From positions 1-62,391 of the forward strand of contig NZ_JAPZSY010000035.1 in assembly GCF_027532025.1 (NCBI RefSeq): a DNA stretch of 62,391 nt, written 5' to 3'. Made by a program: the position numbers and the translations under genes. Under the pieces are notes generated by a model, which searched no databases, was not told the origin of the DNA, and saw nothing but the letters and a program-made list of their open reading frames with translations. Below are positions 1-11,368 of the stretch, one piece after another. Every line of letters begins with the position of its first letter. Position 1 is the stretch's first letter. Source of the DNA: Inhella sp. (GTDB lineage Bacteria; Pseudomonadota; Gammaproteobacteria; Burkholderiales; Burkholderiaceae_C).

Positions 1-120
1 GCATGCGGTGTCGCTCCTTCTTGTGGACACGAGTCCACGGCGGCGTCGCTCCGAGCCTGCGCCGGACCAGGGGCCACGCCGGCCTGGGCTTCTGCCGCGC
101 AGACTCCTAACATCCGCGCC

Positions 121-753
121 ATGTACATCCGCGCCGACCACCAACTGCCCGATCTGGCCCACCAGCAGGCCCTCATCCAGGCCCACCCGCTGGGGGTCTG
201 GGTGCTGCCCACGCCCCAGGGCCTGGAGGCCAACCACATCCCCTTCGTGCTGGACCGCAGCCGCGGCCCTCTCGGCACCCTCGTCGGCCATGTGGCGCGC
301 GCCAACGGCGTTTGGCGGGCGCTGCAGCCCGACCGCCCCTCGCTCGTCGTGTTCCAAGGCCCGCAGCACTACATCACGCCCTCGTGGTACCCCAGCAAGG
401 CCGAGCACGGCCAAGTCGTGCCCACCTGGAACTACCTGGCCGTGCACGCCCATGGCACGGCGCGCGTGGTCGGCGAGCCCGCCGCCCTGCTGGCGCTGCT
501 GCACCGCCTCACCGACGCCCAAGAGGGCCAACGCCCCGTCCCCTGGCGCGTGGACGATGCACCAGCCCCCTTCATCGAACGCCTCATGCGCGCCATCGTG
601 GGCATCGAGATCCCCATCGAGCGCCTGGAGGGCAAGCGCAAGGCCAGCCAAGACGAAAGCTCACCCGACCACCGTGGCACCGTGCAGGGCCTGTTGAGTG
701 AAGGCAGCCAAGCCGCCGCGGCCATGGCACAGGCCATGTCCACGCCCGTGTGA
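121..753 (+). CDS. PaiB-like FMN-binding protein
   Basis: The 210-residue protein begins MYIRADHQLPD and carries the PaiB-family signature: an early stretch ending in NHIPFVLD, then the GHVARAN segment and YITPSWYPSK followed by VPTWNYLAVHAHG. These are the conserved blocks of the split-barrel flavin-binding fold. Family members were first described in Bacillus as negative regulators of sporulation and protease genes; in proteobacteria they are usually taken to be FMN-binding proteins of unknown substrate. Length is normal for the family (about 205-215). The ATG lies 120 bases from the window edge and nothing upstream suggests an operon partner. The assignment to the family is firm; the cellular role is inferred only by homology. 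Confidence 0.88.
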   Translation: MYIRADHQLPDLAHQQALIQAHPLGVWVLPTPQGLEANHIPFVLDRSRGPLGTLVGHVARANGVWRALQPDRPSLVVFQGPQHYITPSWYPSKAEHGQVVPTWNYLAVHAHGTARVVGEPAALLALLHRLTDAQEGQRPVPWRVDDAPAPFIERLMRAIVGIEIPIERLEGKRKASQDESSPDHRGTVQGLLSEGSQAAAAMAQAMSTPV

Positions 754-921
754 CGGGCCTCAGCCGCTGCATCGGCAGGCGCCCCGATCACCGCCCAAGC
801 GGGCCGCCCGAAGGCGTGTCGGGGCAGCGGGAGCCGAGGCGCCAAACGGGGAAACGTGCAAGGAACACGCCGATTGGAAGACCCCTGAGGCTTTGCTTGG
901 GGCTTCTGGCCACCGCAAGGC

Positions 922-1683
922 TCACATTTGCCGAAATCGTCCCGAGAAGGCGGCCGAAACCACGATCAGTTCTTGCGAGCCGCGCACTTTGATGCGCATG
1001 CGGCCCACCTCATCCTTCATCACGCGTTCGATGGCCGCCACGCGGATCACCGAGGCGCGGTGCACCTGCCAAAACTCATCGGGATCGAGTTCATTGACCA
1101 AGTCTCGCAGAGGCGTTCGAACGTAACGCTCCTTGTCGGCCGTGACAACGGCGGTGTATTTGTCGCGCGACTGAAAGAACAAAACCTCCCCGGTGGCAAT
1201 CACGTCAATCTCGCTGCCCTGACCGCAGTTGAGCCACCTCAAAAACTTGCGTTCGGCGCTTGAGATCTTTTGCAAGGCTTCGACCAGTTTCGGATCCGCT
1301 GGGGCCGGCGCCCCTGTGCTCGTCGCCCCCTTCAGTCGCGCGATGGTTTCGGCCAGCCGTTCGGCTCTGACCGGCTTCAGGAGGTAGTCGACCGCTCGCG
1401 CCTCAAACGCTTCGATGGCGTGCTGGTCGTAAGCCGTGATGAACACAATCCGGGGTGCCGCATCGCTGCCCGCGATCTGTCGCGCGACGTCGAGCCCGGT
1501 CAACCCCGGCATGCGAATGTCCAGAAACGCGATATCGGGCTCGTGCTCCGCAATCAGCGACAGCGCTTCGCCGCCACTGTGTCCGAGCGCGACCACGTTC
1601 AACTCAGGCCACGCCGCATTCAGCAAATCGCGGAGCGCATGCGCCAGGCGTGGCTCGTCATCGCAAACGATGGCCGTTGTCAT
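922..1683 (-). CDS. LytTR-family response regulator
   Basis: A 253-residue two-component response regulator. Residues 1-120 form a receiver domain with the acidic pair D8/D9, the phospho-acceptor D55 in FLDIRMPG, T83 in FITAYD and K103 in DYLLKP. Residues about 150-250 form a LytTR DNA-binding domain, with a characteristic FWQVHRASVIR block. Regulators of this class bind direct repeats in promoters. The gene starts one base after the stop of the upstream histidine kinase (TGACATG arrangement), so the two are co-transcribed and probably translationally coupled. No nearby gene is an obvious target. The family call is secure; the stimulus is unknown. Confidence 0.93.
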   Translation of the reverse strand: MTTAIVCDDEPRLAHALRDLLNAAWPELNVVALGHSGGEALSLIAEHEPDIAFLDIRMPGLTGLDVARQIAGSDAAPRIVFITAYDQHAIEAFEARAVDYLLKPVRAERLAETIARLKGATSTGAPAPADPKLVEALQKISSAERKFLRWLNCGQGSEIDVIATGEVLFFQSRDKYTAVVTADKERYVRTPLRDLVNELDPDEFWQVHRASVIRVAAIERVMKDEVGRMRIKVRGSQELIVVSAAFSGRFRQM

Positions 1684-1684
1684 G

Positions 1685-3142
1685 TCATTGGACCCCTGGC
1701 AAATTCAGCTCAGCGATGACGCCGCTCGGGGTGTTGGCCGTGAGCACCAATTCACCCGCCCCCCCGTAGGTGGATGCCAAGCGTTCGCGGATGTTGGCCA
1801 GACCAACCCCCGAGCCGCCTGATTGGCCCGAACCAAAACCCATTCCATCGTCGACGACGCGAATCTGGAGTCGCTCGCCGCCCTTGTGTTCAATGAGTTC
1901 TGCGCTCAGTTTGATTGAGACGTTACCCGCCTTGCGCTCGACGCCGTGGTAGATCGCATTTTCCAGCAAGGTTTGCACCATCAGGGGTGGAATCTTGAGG
2001 TCCGCGGCCCGAGCTGACAACTGCAGATGGGTGGACAGCCGATCTCCCATGCGCAGCTTGGCCAAAGCCAGATAAGTTCGGGCAAGCTCGAATTCTTCTC
2101 GAACAGTCGTATGGCCGGCGCGCAGCGCCTTCAAACTACCGCGCAAGAAGTCAGACAACTCATCCGCCATTTGCTGCGCCAGCGTCGGATCTGTGGCAAT
2201 CAACGACTTCAAGTGCGCAATGTTGTTGAAGATGAAGTGCGGTTCGATCTGCGCCTTGAGCGCTTGGAGTCGAGTCTCAGCAAGTTGCTGCTGCTGCTCG
2301 GCTCGCTCCACCCGAAGCGCGACGTTTTTCTGTTCTTCGTAGTGGATGGCTTCGAGGGCGTGGATGAGAAACGCGAAGGCAAAAAAGGCCAAGGTCGAAT
2401 GGCCCACCGAAACACCCATCACGGAGGCGGGCAACGTTTCCCAAAGCATGGCCGAGGCGATGGCGCCGATGAAAACACCATGGATTGCGTACCACACCTT
2501 GGCGCCATACCGCATCGGCACACGCCTCGCGGTCAGGGCTCCACCCAACAAGCTCAGAGCGACGTAAACACCGGCAACACCCTCACCGAAAGTACCGGCC
2601 TGGGTCGGAAGCAAAAATCCAATGACCCAGAAAGCGACGAAACCAATCCACCCCCAAAAATTGACAATGGGCTGCTTGAACAACGAGCGCAGCCAATAGT
2701 GCTCGAGCTTGTTCCGTGAATGCAAGTCCGTCAGCGAAGGTCGCCACTTGGGCGAGAAATCTTTCCAAGCTTGGAGACCGATACGCTCCCCTTCTTGACG
2801 GCTCCGATCAGCGATCTCTTTGGTGAAAAGCCAAGCGGCCATCACACTGAGCGCCCAAATGGCCAGATAGGCCGCTGGTGTCAAAGGAACAAGGTTTTCC
2901 TGCGGGCTGCCACTGTGGGTGGCAATCAGCGAAGCGATGAGGGTCAGCGCAATGCCGGCACCCAATGCCGTCTTGAGTGCGACAAACCGCCAGTAGCCTT
3001 GGCTGCCCCCCCAAAGCGGCGGGGGTGTCTCCGGGCGGAAGCGCAGGTACTGCCGGTACCAAAAGGGCGCTACCTCTTTGGCGGAAATGTCATGTTGCGC
3101 AAGTACGTCAACGGCGGTTTGGACTTGAGGCGGCAAGGTCAT
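1685..3142 (-). CDS. LytS/YehU-type sensor histidine kinase
   Basis: A 485-residue membrane histidine kinase. Hydrophobic segments are visible at roughly 53-75, 88-107, 160-180, 188-205, 218-234 and 246-262. They are followed by a charged helix and the His_kinase (PF06580-type) block LKAQIEPHFIFNNI, whose H302 is the likely phospho-acceptor. The ATPase part has N395 in LLENAIYHG and glycine boxes DDGMGFG and GSGVGLANIRERL. I start it at the ATG at 3142 rather than an upstream in-frame ATG at 3205, because GGGGAAG sits at ribosome-binding distance. It forms an operon with the LytTR regulator that follows. The long N-terminal soluble stretch before the first membrane span has no recognised domain. 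Confidence 0.9.
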   Translation of the reverse strand: MTLPPQVQTAVDVLAQHDISAKEVAPFWYRQYLRFRPETPPPLWGGSQGYWRFVALKTALGAGIALTLIASLIATHSGSPQENLVPLTPAAYLAIWALSVMAAWLFTKEIADRSRQEGERIGLQAWKDFSPKWRPSLTDLHSRNKLEHYWLRSLFKQPIVNFWGWIGFVAFWVIGFLLPTQAGTFGEGVAGVYVALSLLGGALTARRVPMRYGAKVWYAIHGVFIGAIASAMLWETLPASVMGVSVGHSTLAFFAFAFLIHALEAIHYEEQKNVALRVERAEQQQQLAETRLQALKAQIEPHFIFNNIAHLKSLIATDPTLAQQMADELSDFLRGSLKALRAGHTTVREEFELARTYLALAKLRMGDRLSTHLQLSARAADLKIPPLMVQTLLENAIYHGVERKAGNVSIKLSAELIEHKGGERLQIRVVDDGMGFGSGQSGGSGVGLANIRERLASTYGGAGELVLTANTPSGVIAELNLPGVQ

Positions 3143-3608
3143 ACAGCTTCCCCGCTTGGGTTGGTGGGTGGTGGTGAGCGGAATTCTGGGCATCTCGTCG
3201 CTCAACCGGGCGAGGCTGCGACAAGCACCGCCACTTCAGGGATGAAGTCGGGCAGGCGCCGACAAACCCGGCCCCAGGTGGATGGCCGAGGAGCACTCCC
3301 TTGAAGCAGTCAAGAACGGCGACTGCTCAGCGGGAGCCGCTGGCCGCCATGCGTGCGAGCCCGCAACCGCTGCCCTTGGCGCCACCCAGGCCGCGCAAAC
3401 CGGCGAGCCGGCGTGCCCACGAGGCCGCGCCAGCCAATGTGCACCAACAGCGAGGCTGCGCGGCACAAGCCCAGGCAGGCGCGCCCATGACCAGGCGCCG
3501 TGGCGGCTGGGCGAGGTCCTGCATCACGCAGCCGTCACGGCGCCCTCTTACAGTGGCGCGAGCCGCGCCGCGTGGCCCCACGCGTCGCTCCTGCTGTTGC
3601 CAGCGCCC
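3143..3608. other. Intergenic gap, kinase to chromate transporter
   Basis: This 466-base stretch separates the divergently transcribed kinase and chromate transporter genes. Open frames run through it on both strands, as expected at this GC content, but none has a credible start with a ribosome-binding site or recognisable protein motifs. It should hold the two divergent promoters. I could not pick convincing -35/-10 hexamers. Confidence 0.5.
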
Positions 3609-4835
3609 ATGTCCTCTGCCCCGTTGCCACCGCCGTCTGAGCCTCCCCTGCCCGCGCGCGGCTCGGCGTGGGAGGTGTTGCTCGTCTTCCTGAAGCTGGG
3701 CCTGACCTCGTTCGGCGGCCCGGTGGCCCATTTGGGCTACTTCCGCACCGAGTTCGTGGAGCGCCGGCGTTGGTTGAGCGACGCGGCTTACACGGATTTG
3801 GTGGCCCTGTGCCAGTTCCTGCCGGGCCCGGCCAGCAGCCAAGTGGGCATGGCGCTGGGCCTGCGGCGGGCAGGCGGCCCGGGCGCGCTGGCGGCGTGGG
3901 CGGGGTTCACACTGCCTTCGGCGCTGGCCTTGGTGCTGCTGGCCCTGGGGCTGGCACAGGGGTCGGCTTGGACGGGCTCGGGCGCGGTGCACGGCCTCAA
4001 GGTGGTGACGGTGGCGGTGGTGGCTCAGGCGGTGTGGGGCATGGCACGCGCTTTGTGCCCCGACCGCTTGCGCGCCGGCATCGCCCTGGGGGCGACGTTG
4101 GGCGTGTTGGCGCTGCCCACGGCCTGGGGGCAGGTGGGGGCGATCGTGCTGGGGGGCCTGATCGCCCGCCTGGCCTTGCAGTTGCCGCCACTGCCGGCGG
4201 CCTCGCACGAGGCGGTTGGCATCGGTCGGCGCACCGGCGCGGCGCTGCTGGCGCTGTTCGTGGGGCTGCTGGTCGCACTGCCCTGGCTGGGGGCGGTGTC
4301 GTCGAACCCGGCGCTCGGGGCCATGGGCGTGTTCTACAACGCGGGCGCGCTGGTGTTCGGCGGGGGCCATGTGGTGCTGCCCTTGCTGCAAGCGGGTGTG
4401 GTGCCACCGGGCTGGGTGAGCAACGAGGTGTTCTTGGCCGGCTATGGCGCGGCGCAGGCGGTGCCGGGGCCGCTGTTCAGCTTCGCGGCATTCTTGGGCG
4501 CCGCGATGCCTGCGCCCTGGGGCGGATGGAGCGGCGGCTTGGCGATGCTGGTGTTGGTGTTCTTGCCCGGCTTCTTGGTGTTGGCGGGGGCCTTGCCCTT
4601 TTGGGAGGCGCTGCGCCAGCGCGCTGGGGTGCAGCGCGCGATGGCGGGCGTGCACGCGGCGGTGGTGGGGGTGCTGGGGGCCGCGCTGTACGACCCGGTC
4701 TGGACGAGCGCGATCCACACGCGGGCCGACTTCGGGCTGGCGCTGGCCGCCTTCGGCTTGCTGGTGGTGGCCCGTTGGTCGCCGGTGTGGGTGGTGGGCC
4801 TGGCGGCGATGGCCGGGTGGGCCTGGGCGGCTTGA
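3609..4835 (+). CDS. chrA: Chromate transporter ChrA, two-domain form
   Basis: A 408-residue inner-membrane protein of the CHR superfamily, which exports chromate driven by proton motive force. It has the two tandem CHR halves of the long form. The first half starts LKLGLTSFGGPVAHLGYF, with FLPGPASSQ further on. The second starts FYNAGALVFGGGHVVLPLL, with AAQAVPGPLFSFAAFLGA. Glycine- and alanine-rich hydrophobic helices fill the rest. The start chosen is the ATG at 3609, which gives the usual N-terminus about 25 residues before the first helix; an in-frame ATG at 3282 would add about 110 residues of low-complexity sequence. No ChrB-type regulator is adjacent, so chromate-inducible control is not evident here. 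Confidence 0.93.
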   Translation: MSSAPLPPPSEPPLPARGSAWEVLLVFLKLGLTSFGGPVAHLGYFRTEFVERRRWLSDAAYTDLVALCQFLPGPASSQVGMALGLRRAGGPGALAAWAGFTLPSALALVLLALGLAQGSAWTGSGAVHGLKVVTVAVVAQAVWGMARALCPDRLRAGIALGATLGVLALPTAWGQVGAIVLGGLIARLALQLPPLPAASHEAVGIGRRTGAALLALFVGLLVALPWLGAVSSNPALGAMGVFYNAGALVFGGGHVVLPLLQAGVVPPGWVSNEVFLAGYGAAQAVPGPLFSFAAFLGAAMPAPWGGWSGGLAMLVLVFLPGFLVLAGALPFWEALRQRAGVQRAMAGVHAAVVGVLGAALYDPVWTSAIHTRADFGLALAAFGLLVVARWSPVWVVGLAAMAGWAWAA

Positions 4836-4922
4836 GCACGGCCTGAGCGCGGCTTGTTGCGAGGGCCGGGCCGGCGAGAATGCGGGGCTTGCGCCAGCGG
4901 CGCCCCTCTCCCCCGAAACAGC

Positions 4923-7629
<2,707 letters not shown>

Positions 7630-7655
7630 GCGCGTCTGCCCCCAAGGCACCCAGA

Positions 7656-7681
7656 CTCCGTCCTGCTCGCGCAGGGCGGAG
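7656..7681. terminator. Hairpin between katG and 2TM gene
   Basis: A 10-12-base-pair stem (CTCCGTCCTGC with GCAGGGCGGAG, one G-U pair) closes a TCGC loop 27 bases after the katG stop, in the convergent gap. There is no uridine tract on either side, so intrinsic termination is uncertain; it may act as a 3' end stabiliser. Confidence 0.45.
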
Positions 7682-7702
7682 CCCCTGGTGGCGGCCAATG
7701 GA

Positions 7703-8017
7703 TCAGCGGGCGGCGCGCTCGCGCAAGGCCTTGAGCTCGGCCTCCATCAGGCGCTCGCGCAGGCCCTGACCTTGCAACGACACCAAGGTCACCACGCCGT
7801 GGATGGCCAGGCCCAGGCCCCAGCCCCAGAGCGGGATGCTGGTCCACCGGGCGCCGTCGTGCAGGTTGCTCAGCACGTAGAGCCCCCCATTGACGCACAC
7901 GAACACCATCAGGTGAACGAGGAAACCCATCTTCATTTCGACGCGCTTGCGCGCTTGGCGGCGCAGCGCGATGTCGTCGGCGCGTTGCGCAGCGGCGGGG
8001 GTGTTCAGGTCGATCAT
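7703..8017 (-). CDS. 2TM domain membrane protein
   Basis: A 104-residue protein with the compact layout of the 2TM domain family. A basic N-terminal helix (LRRQARKRVEMKMGF) is followed by a membrane helix LVHLMVFVCVNGGLYVL, a short loop with a tryptophan-rich IPLWGWGLGLAIHGVV helix, and a charged C-terminal tail. In other bacteria this domain is found alone or fused to LytTR regulators or histidine kinases. It stands alone here, convergent with katG. Function is unknown; an inner-membrane location is inferred from the two helices. Confidence 0.8.
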   Translation of the reverse strand: MIDLNTPAAAQRADDIALRRQARKRVEMKMGFLVHLMVFVCVNGGLYVLSNLHDGARWTSIPLWGWGLGLAIHGVVTLVSLQGQGLRERLMEAELKALRERAAR

Positions 8018-8154
8018 CTCGGAGCTCCGGTGGGTGGGCGATGAGCGAATGGTTCCGGCTCCTGCCCGACGCCGCGCGGGGTGCGCGACGAATCGCCAGC
8101 CAGAGCGCTCAACGGCCAGCCCGTGGCGCGAACGGAGGTCGATTCAGCCCGGGT

Positions 8155-8874
8155 TCAGATCAGGGTCCCCTGCTGTGGCGGCGGCGACGGGATCGCTCGG
8201 GCTTGCAGCAAGGCATCGGTGCGACGCGCATCGGCCAGGTCGAAGACCTCCGCCGGCGACGGCCGCACCAGGGCCCGGGCTTCGGCCTCGCTGCCCAAGA
8301 GCCAAGCCTCCCAATCCGCGGGCTCCAGGTGCGCCACGGCGCGCTTGTCTTGGGCATCCGGCGGCAAGTTCGGGTCGGGCTTGTGCAGGCGCCCGAGCAA
8401 GGGGTGGCCGTCGCAGTTGCGGGTGAGCAGGGTGTAGTTGGGCACGATTTCGCCGGTGGCGGGGTCGGTCCAATGTGAATACAGGCCGGCCAGGGCCCAG
8501 GGGCGCCCATCGGCACGCCGCAGACGCCACCAGATGTTCTTGCCGGTTTCCCAGTTGGGCTCTTGGTACCAAGCCGCCGGAATGAGGCAGCGCTGGCCGC
8601 GCGCCCAGGCCTGGGCGTAGGTGCGGCGTTCGGCCACGGTTTCGAGGCGGGCGTTGTTGGTCAGGATGGCACGCGACGTCGGTCGTGCGCTGCGGCTGCC
8701 GGGGGCGATCAGGCCCCACTGCCCCAGCTCGCACAGCAGTCCATCGCCCTGCGGCCGCACGAAGGCTCCGCGCTGGTACGGCCCCACCGTGCCTTCCACG
8801 TAGGCCGCCGGCGATGCACAGCGAAAGTGCTGGGCGATGTCGCCCTTGGGGCTGAGGTGGTAGAGGTTGCACAT
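8155..8874 (-). CDS. SRAP (SOS response-associated) peptidase
   Basis: A 239-residue SRAP/YedK/HMCES-family protein. These proteins form a thiazolidine crosslink to abasic sites in single-stranded DNA, shielding them during replication. The catalytic C2 follows the initiator methionine (MCNLYHLSPKGD). The active-site asparagines are in TNNARLET (73/74), E105 is in AWYQEP, and H157 is in DGHPLLGRLHKP. I start at 8874 because C2 must be exposed after methionine removal; an in-frame ATG at 8991 would bury it and inactivate the enzyme. It is divergent from the HD-GYP-like gene, with only about 30-125 bases between starts. No LexA box is clear. Confidence 0.95.
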   Translation of the reverse strand: MCNLYHLSPKGDIAQHFRCASPAAYVEGTVGPYQRGAFVRPQGDGLLCELGQWGLIAPGSRSARPTSRAILTNNARLETVAERRTYAQAWARGQRCLIPAAWYQEPNWETGKNIWWRLRRADGRPWALAGLYSHWTDPATGEIVPNYTLLTRNCDGHPLLGRLHKPDPNLPPDAQDKRAVAHLEPADWEAWLLGSEAEARALVRPSPAEVFDLADARRTDALLQARAIPSPPPQQGTLI

Positions 8875-8906
8875 GGCCGTGCAGCAAACAGGACTGACGT
8901 GACGAA

Positions 8907-10142
8907 TTGCAACATGGCGACCAGGGTCGTGAAAATCGGGAGTGCGCAGCGCTCCGGCTGGGTTCAAACTCATGCCTACCGCTTTCCCCATCGTCGGCTT
9001 TGAACGCTACCGCGCCCCACCTGCTCCTGCGAACGGTGCAGCACCGCGTCAAGATCGGTGCCGCGCTGCCCTTCAGCGTGCTGTCGGACGACGGCCGCCT
9101 GTTGCTGGCCAAAGGTCAGGTGATCGCCAACGACGACCAACTGCTGGCCTTGCTGGATCGCGGCGCGCTGGTGGACCGCAGCGAACTGGAGTCCAGCCGG
9201 CGGGACCCGCGCAAGGTCGGGGCCGAAGTCCTGGCCGACCTGTGGGGCGAGACGATGGACCAGATCGGGCGCATGCTGCGGGCGAGCCTGCACACGGACT
9301 TCGCGGGCACGCTCGACGAACTCTGCAGCCCCTTGCTGGCCCTCATCGAGCGCGATCCCGACTTGGCCTTGTTCCAAGTGGTGCGACAAGAGGGCATGGG
9401 CGAAAACCAATACGGCCTGCGCCACGGCGTGCACGCCGGGATCGTGGCCGTGATGGCGGCGCAGCGCCTGGGCGCCAGCCCGGACGAGGTGGGACGTGCC
9501 TTGCGCGTGGCCCTGACCATGAACTTGTCGGTGATGGAGCTGCAGGGGCGCTTGGCGCACCAACTGTTCCCGCTCAAGCCCCCCCAGAAGCAGGCCCTGC
9601 GGGAGCACCCACTGGCAAGCCGCCGCATGCTGGAAGAGGGCGGGGTGACCGATGCCGAGTGGCTGCGCGCCGTGGCCGAGCACCATGAAAACACCGAGGG
9701 CAGCGGCTATCCCCAGGGCCTGCGCGAGCCCAGCGTCCTGGCCCAGCTCGTCAGCGCGGCCGATGTGTACACCGCCAAGCTCAGCCACCGGGCCAGCCGT
9801 AGCCCCATCCCGGCCGACCGCGCGATGCGCGACTTCTACATGAGCCGCAAGACCCTGCCCGCCGCCGCGGCCATCCTCAAGGAAACGGGCGTGTTTCCGC
9901 CGGGCACGCTGGTGCGCTTGGCCAATGGCGAGCGGGGTGTGGTGGTGCGCCGTGGCGCTGTTGGCAACACCCCCGTGGTGGTGGCCTTGATGAACAAGTT
10001 GGGCGAGCCGCTGATGACACCCGTCAAGCGCGACACCTCTCAGCCGGGTCTGGCCATCGCGGCGGTGTTGGCGCCATCCGACCTGAAGCTGCGCATGGTG
10101 CCCGCCAAGCTGGTGATGGTGGGCGGCACAGCGCCCCGCTGA
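8907..10142 (+). CDS. Degenerate HD-GYP domain protein
   Basis: A protein of up to 411 residues with an N-terminal PilZ-like or regulatory segment (about 43-95) and a C-terminal HD-GYP-type helical domain. Numbered from 8907, the EHPLASRRML block and the AEHHENTEGSGYPQGL block (GYP at 267-269) are kept, as is the later AADVYTA aspartate. The HD dyad itself is replaced by TMN (204-206, ALTMNLSV). HD-GYP enzymes normally hydrolyse cyclic di-GMP; loss of the dyad predicts weak or no catalysis and a possible sensor role. The start is uncertain: ATG 8907 gives an unusual N-terminus, while TTG 9000 gives a more family-like one. Confidence 0.78.
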   Translation: MQHGDQGRENRECAALRLGSNSCLPLSPSSALNATAPHLLLRTVQHRVKIGAALPFSVLSDDGRLLLAKGQVIANDDQLLALLDRGALVDRSELESSRRDPRKVGAEVLADLWGETMDQIGRMLRASLHTDFAGTLDELCSPLLALIERDPDLALFQVVRQEGMGENQYGLRHGVHAGIVAVMAAQRLGASPDEVGRALRVALTMNLSVMELQGRLAHQLFPLKPPQKQALREHPLASRRMLEEGGVTDAEWLRAVAEHHENTEGSGYPQGLREPSVLAQLVSAADVYTAKLSHRASRSPIPADRAMRDFYMSRKTLPAAAAILKETGVFPPGTLVRLANGERGVVVRRGAVGNTPVVVALMNKLGEPLMTPVKRDTSQPGLAIAAVLAPSDLKLRMVPAKLVMVGGTAPR

Positions 10143-10155
10143 CGGCCGCTGCGCG

Positions 10156-11289
10156 TCAGGCGGGCTGCATCAGCCACCAGGCCAGCAGCGCCAAGCTGCC
10201 CAAGGCCAGGGCCACGGCGCTGCCCACCTTCCACCATGACCACGGCCGGTCGCCGACGACCGCGCCGCTGTGCCCGTTGACGACGACCTGCTTCAGTTGG
10301 TCACCCCAGCGGTAATGCAGCAGCCAGACGGGCAGCAGCAGGTGCCGGAAGCGGATTTCGCTGAAGCGCGGGCTGATCTGCACGATGCGTTGCTCGTCGC
10401 CACCGATGTCGCGACGCACCGCCTCGCGGATGCCCGGCAGCATCACGCGGTCGCGCGCGGCGTCGAAAGCGGCCTCCAGGCCCACTTGATAGACCTCGAC
10501 CCCAAAGCCCGCGAGCAGGGCCGGGTCGTAGGGCTGCAGCAAAGGCACCGGCACAGTGCCCAGCACGGCTTCGCACTGCGCCGGCAGGCTGGCGGAGGCA
10601 GCCACGACGACGTCGTCGAAATCCGCCCGCACCGTGCCTCGCACTCGCGCCCAATCGACCACGGTGCGCTGCTTCGTCACCACGCGGCCTTGCCCATCGG
10701 TGCCCGACTCGACCACCACGCGCCGGGTTCCGCGGTCGCCGGCGTACACGGTGTCGCTGCGGGCGTCGAACGACCACGCCGGCAGATACACCCCGCGCAA
10801 GCCCTCGGGCTGACGAACCGCCTCCCGCAGTGCGTTGGGCGCGAACCAACGGCTGTCGATCCAAGCCCTGAACGCCCGCCTGGCCATGGCCTCGTCCAGC
10901 CGAAAGGGCAACACCGCCTGCGGCCGGATCAGCCGCTCGGCGTGGGCGTAGGCGCTGTGCAGCGGCGCGGTGCAGAAGGCGCAGGTGCCGGCGATCACAT
11001 GGGGGTCGAAATGCGTTCGCGCGCCGCACTGGGGGCAATCCACCACCACGGGCTCGATGGCCGGCTCGCTTCCCGCGCGTTGCGCCAGGGCGGCGGCGTA
11101 GTCGTGCTCGGCCACGGCCTGCTCCTGCGCCAACACCCCCGGCTCGGGCTGGGCCTGGTGGCCACCGCAGGTCCCACAAGTCAGACCACCCTGCCGCGGA
11201 TCGAAGCGCATGAGGCCGCCGCAGCGGTCGCACACCGGGGACGTGGAAGGGGTCTCAGCGGACGAGGAGCCAGTGGACATTGACGGCAT
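10156..11289 (-). CDS. Zinc-ribbon, tail-anchored membrane protein
   Basis: A 377-residue protein with two zinc-ribbon motifs near the N-terminus: C-x2-C...C-x2-C in VCDRCGG/LTCGTCGG (about 19-42), and a second in DCPQCGAR/GTCAFC (about 84-106). A long beta-rich central domain (YLPAWSFDARSDTVYAGDRG and similar) follows, then a tryptophan-flanked C-terminal membrane helix (VGSAVALALGSLALLAWWLM). Such proteins are annotated as TFIIB-type zinc-finger or primosomal N'-like proteins of unknown function; the resemblance is only in the ribbons. It is convergent with the HD-GYP-like gene, separated by 13 bases. Confidence 0.75.
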   Translation of the reverse strand: MPSMSTGSSSAETPSTSPVCDRCGGLMRFDPRQGGLTCGTCGGHQAQPEPGVLAQEQAVAEHDYAAALAQRAGSEPAIEPVVVDCPQCGARTHFDPHVIAGTCAFCTAPLHSAYAHAERLIRPQAVLPFRLDEAMARRAFRAWIDSRWFAPNALREAVRQPEGLRGVYLPAWSFDARSDTVYAGDRGTRRVVVESGTDGQGRVVTKQRTVVDWARVRGTVRADFDDVVVAASASLPAQCEAVLGTVPVPLLQPYDPALLAGFGVEVYQVGLEAAFDAARDRVMLPGIREAVRRDIGGDEQRIVQISPRFSEIRFRHLLLPVWLLHYRWGDQLKQVVVNGHSGAVVGDRPWSWWKVGSAVALALGSLALLAWWLMQPA

Positions 11290-11368
11290 GTTGCGCAGGC
11301 TGGAGCGGGGCCGGATTGTGGCGACTGCGCCGGCCGCGCTACGCTGCTTCCTTCAACTGGAGCTGCGC

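Noticed and set aside
3236-3466. Open frames between the kinase and chromate transporter on the minus strand
   Set aside because: Arginine/proline-rich sequence typical of noncoding GC-rich DNA, no credible start, and no family motif.
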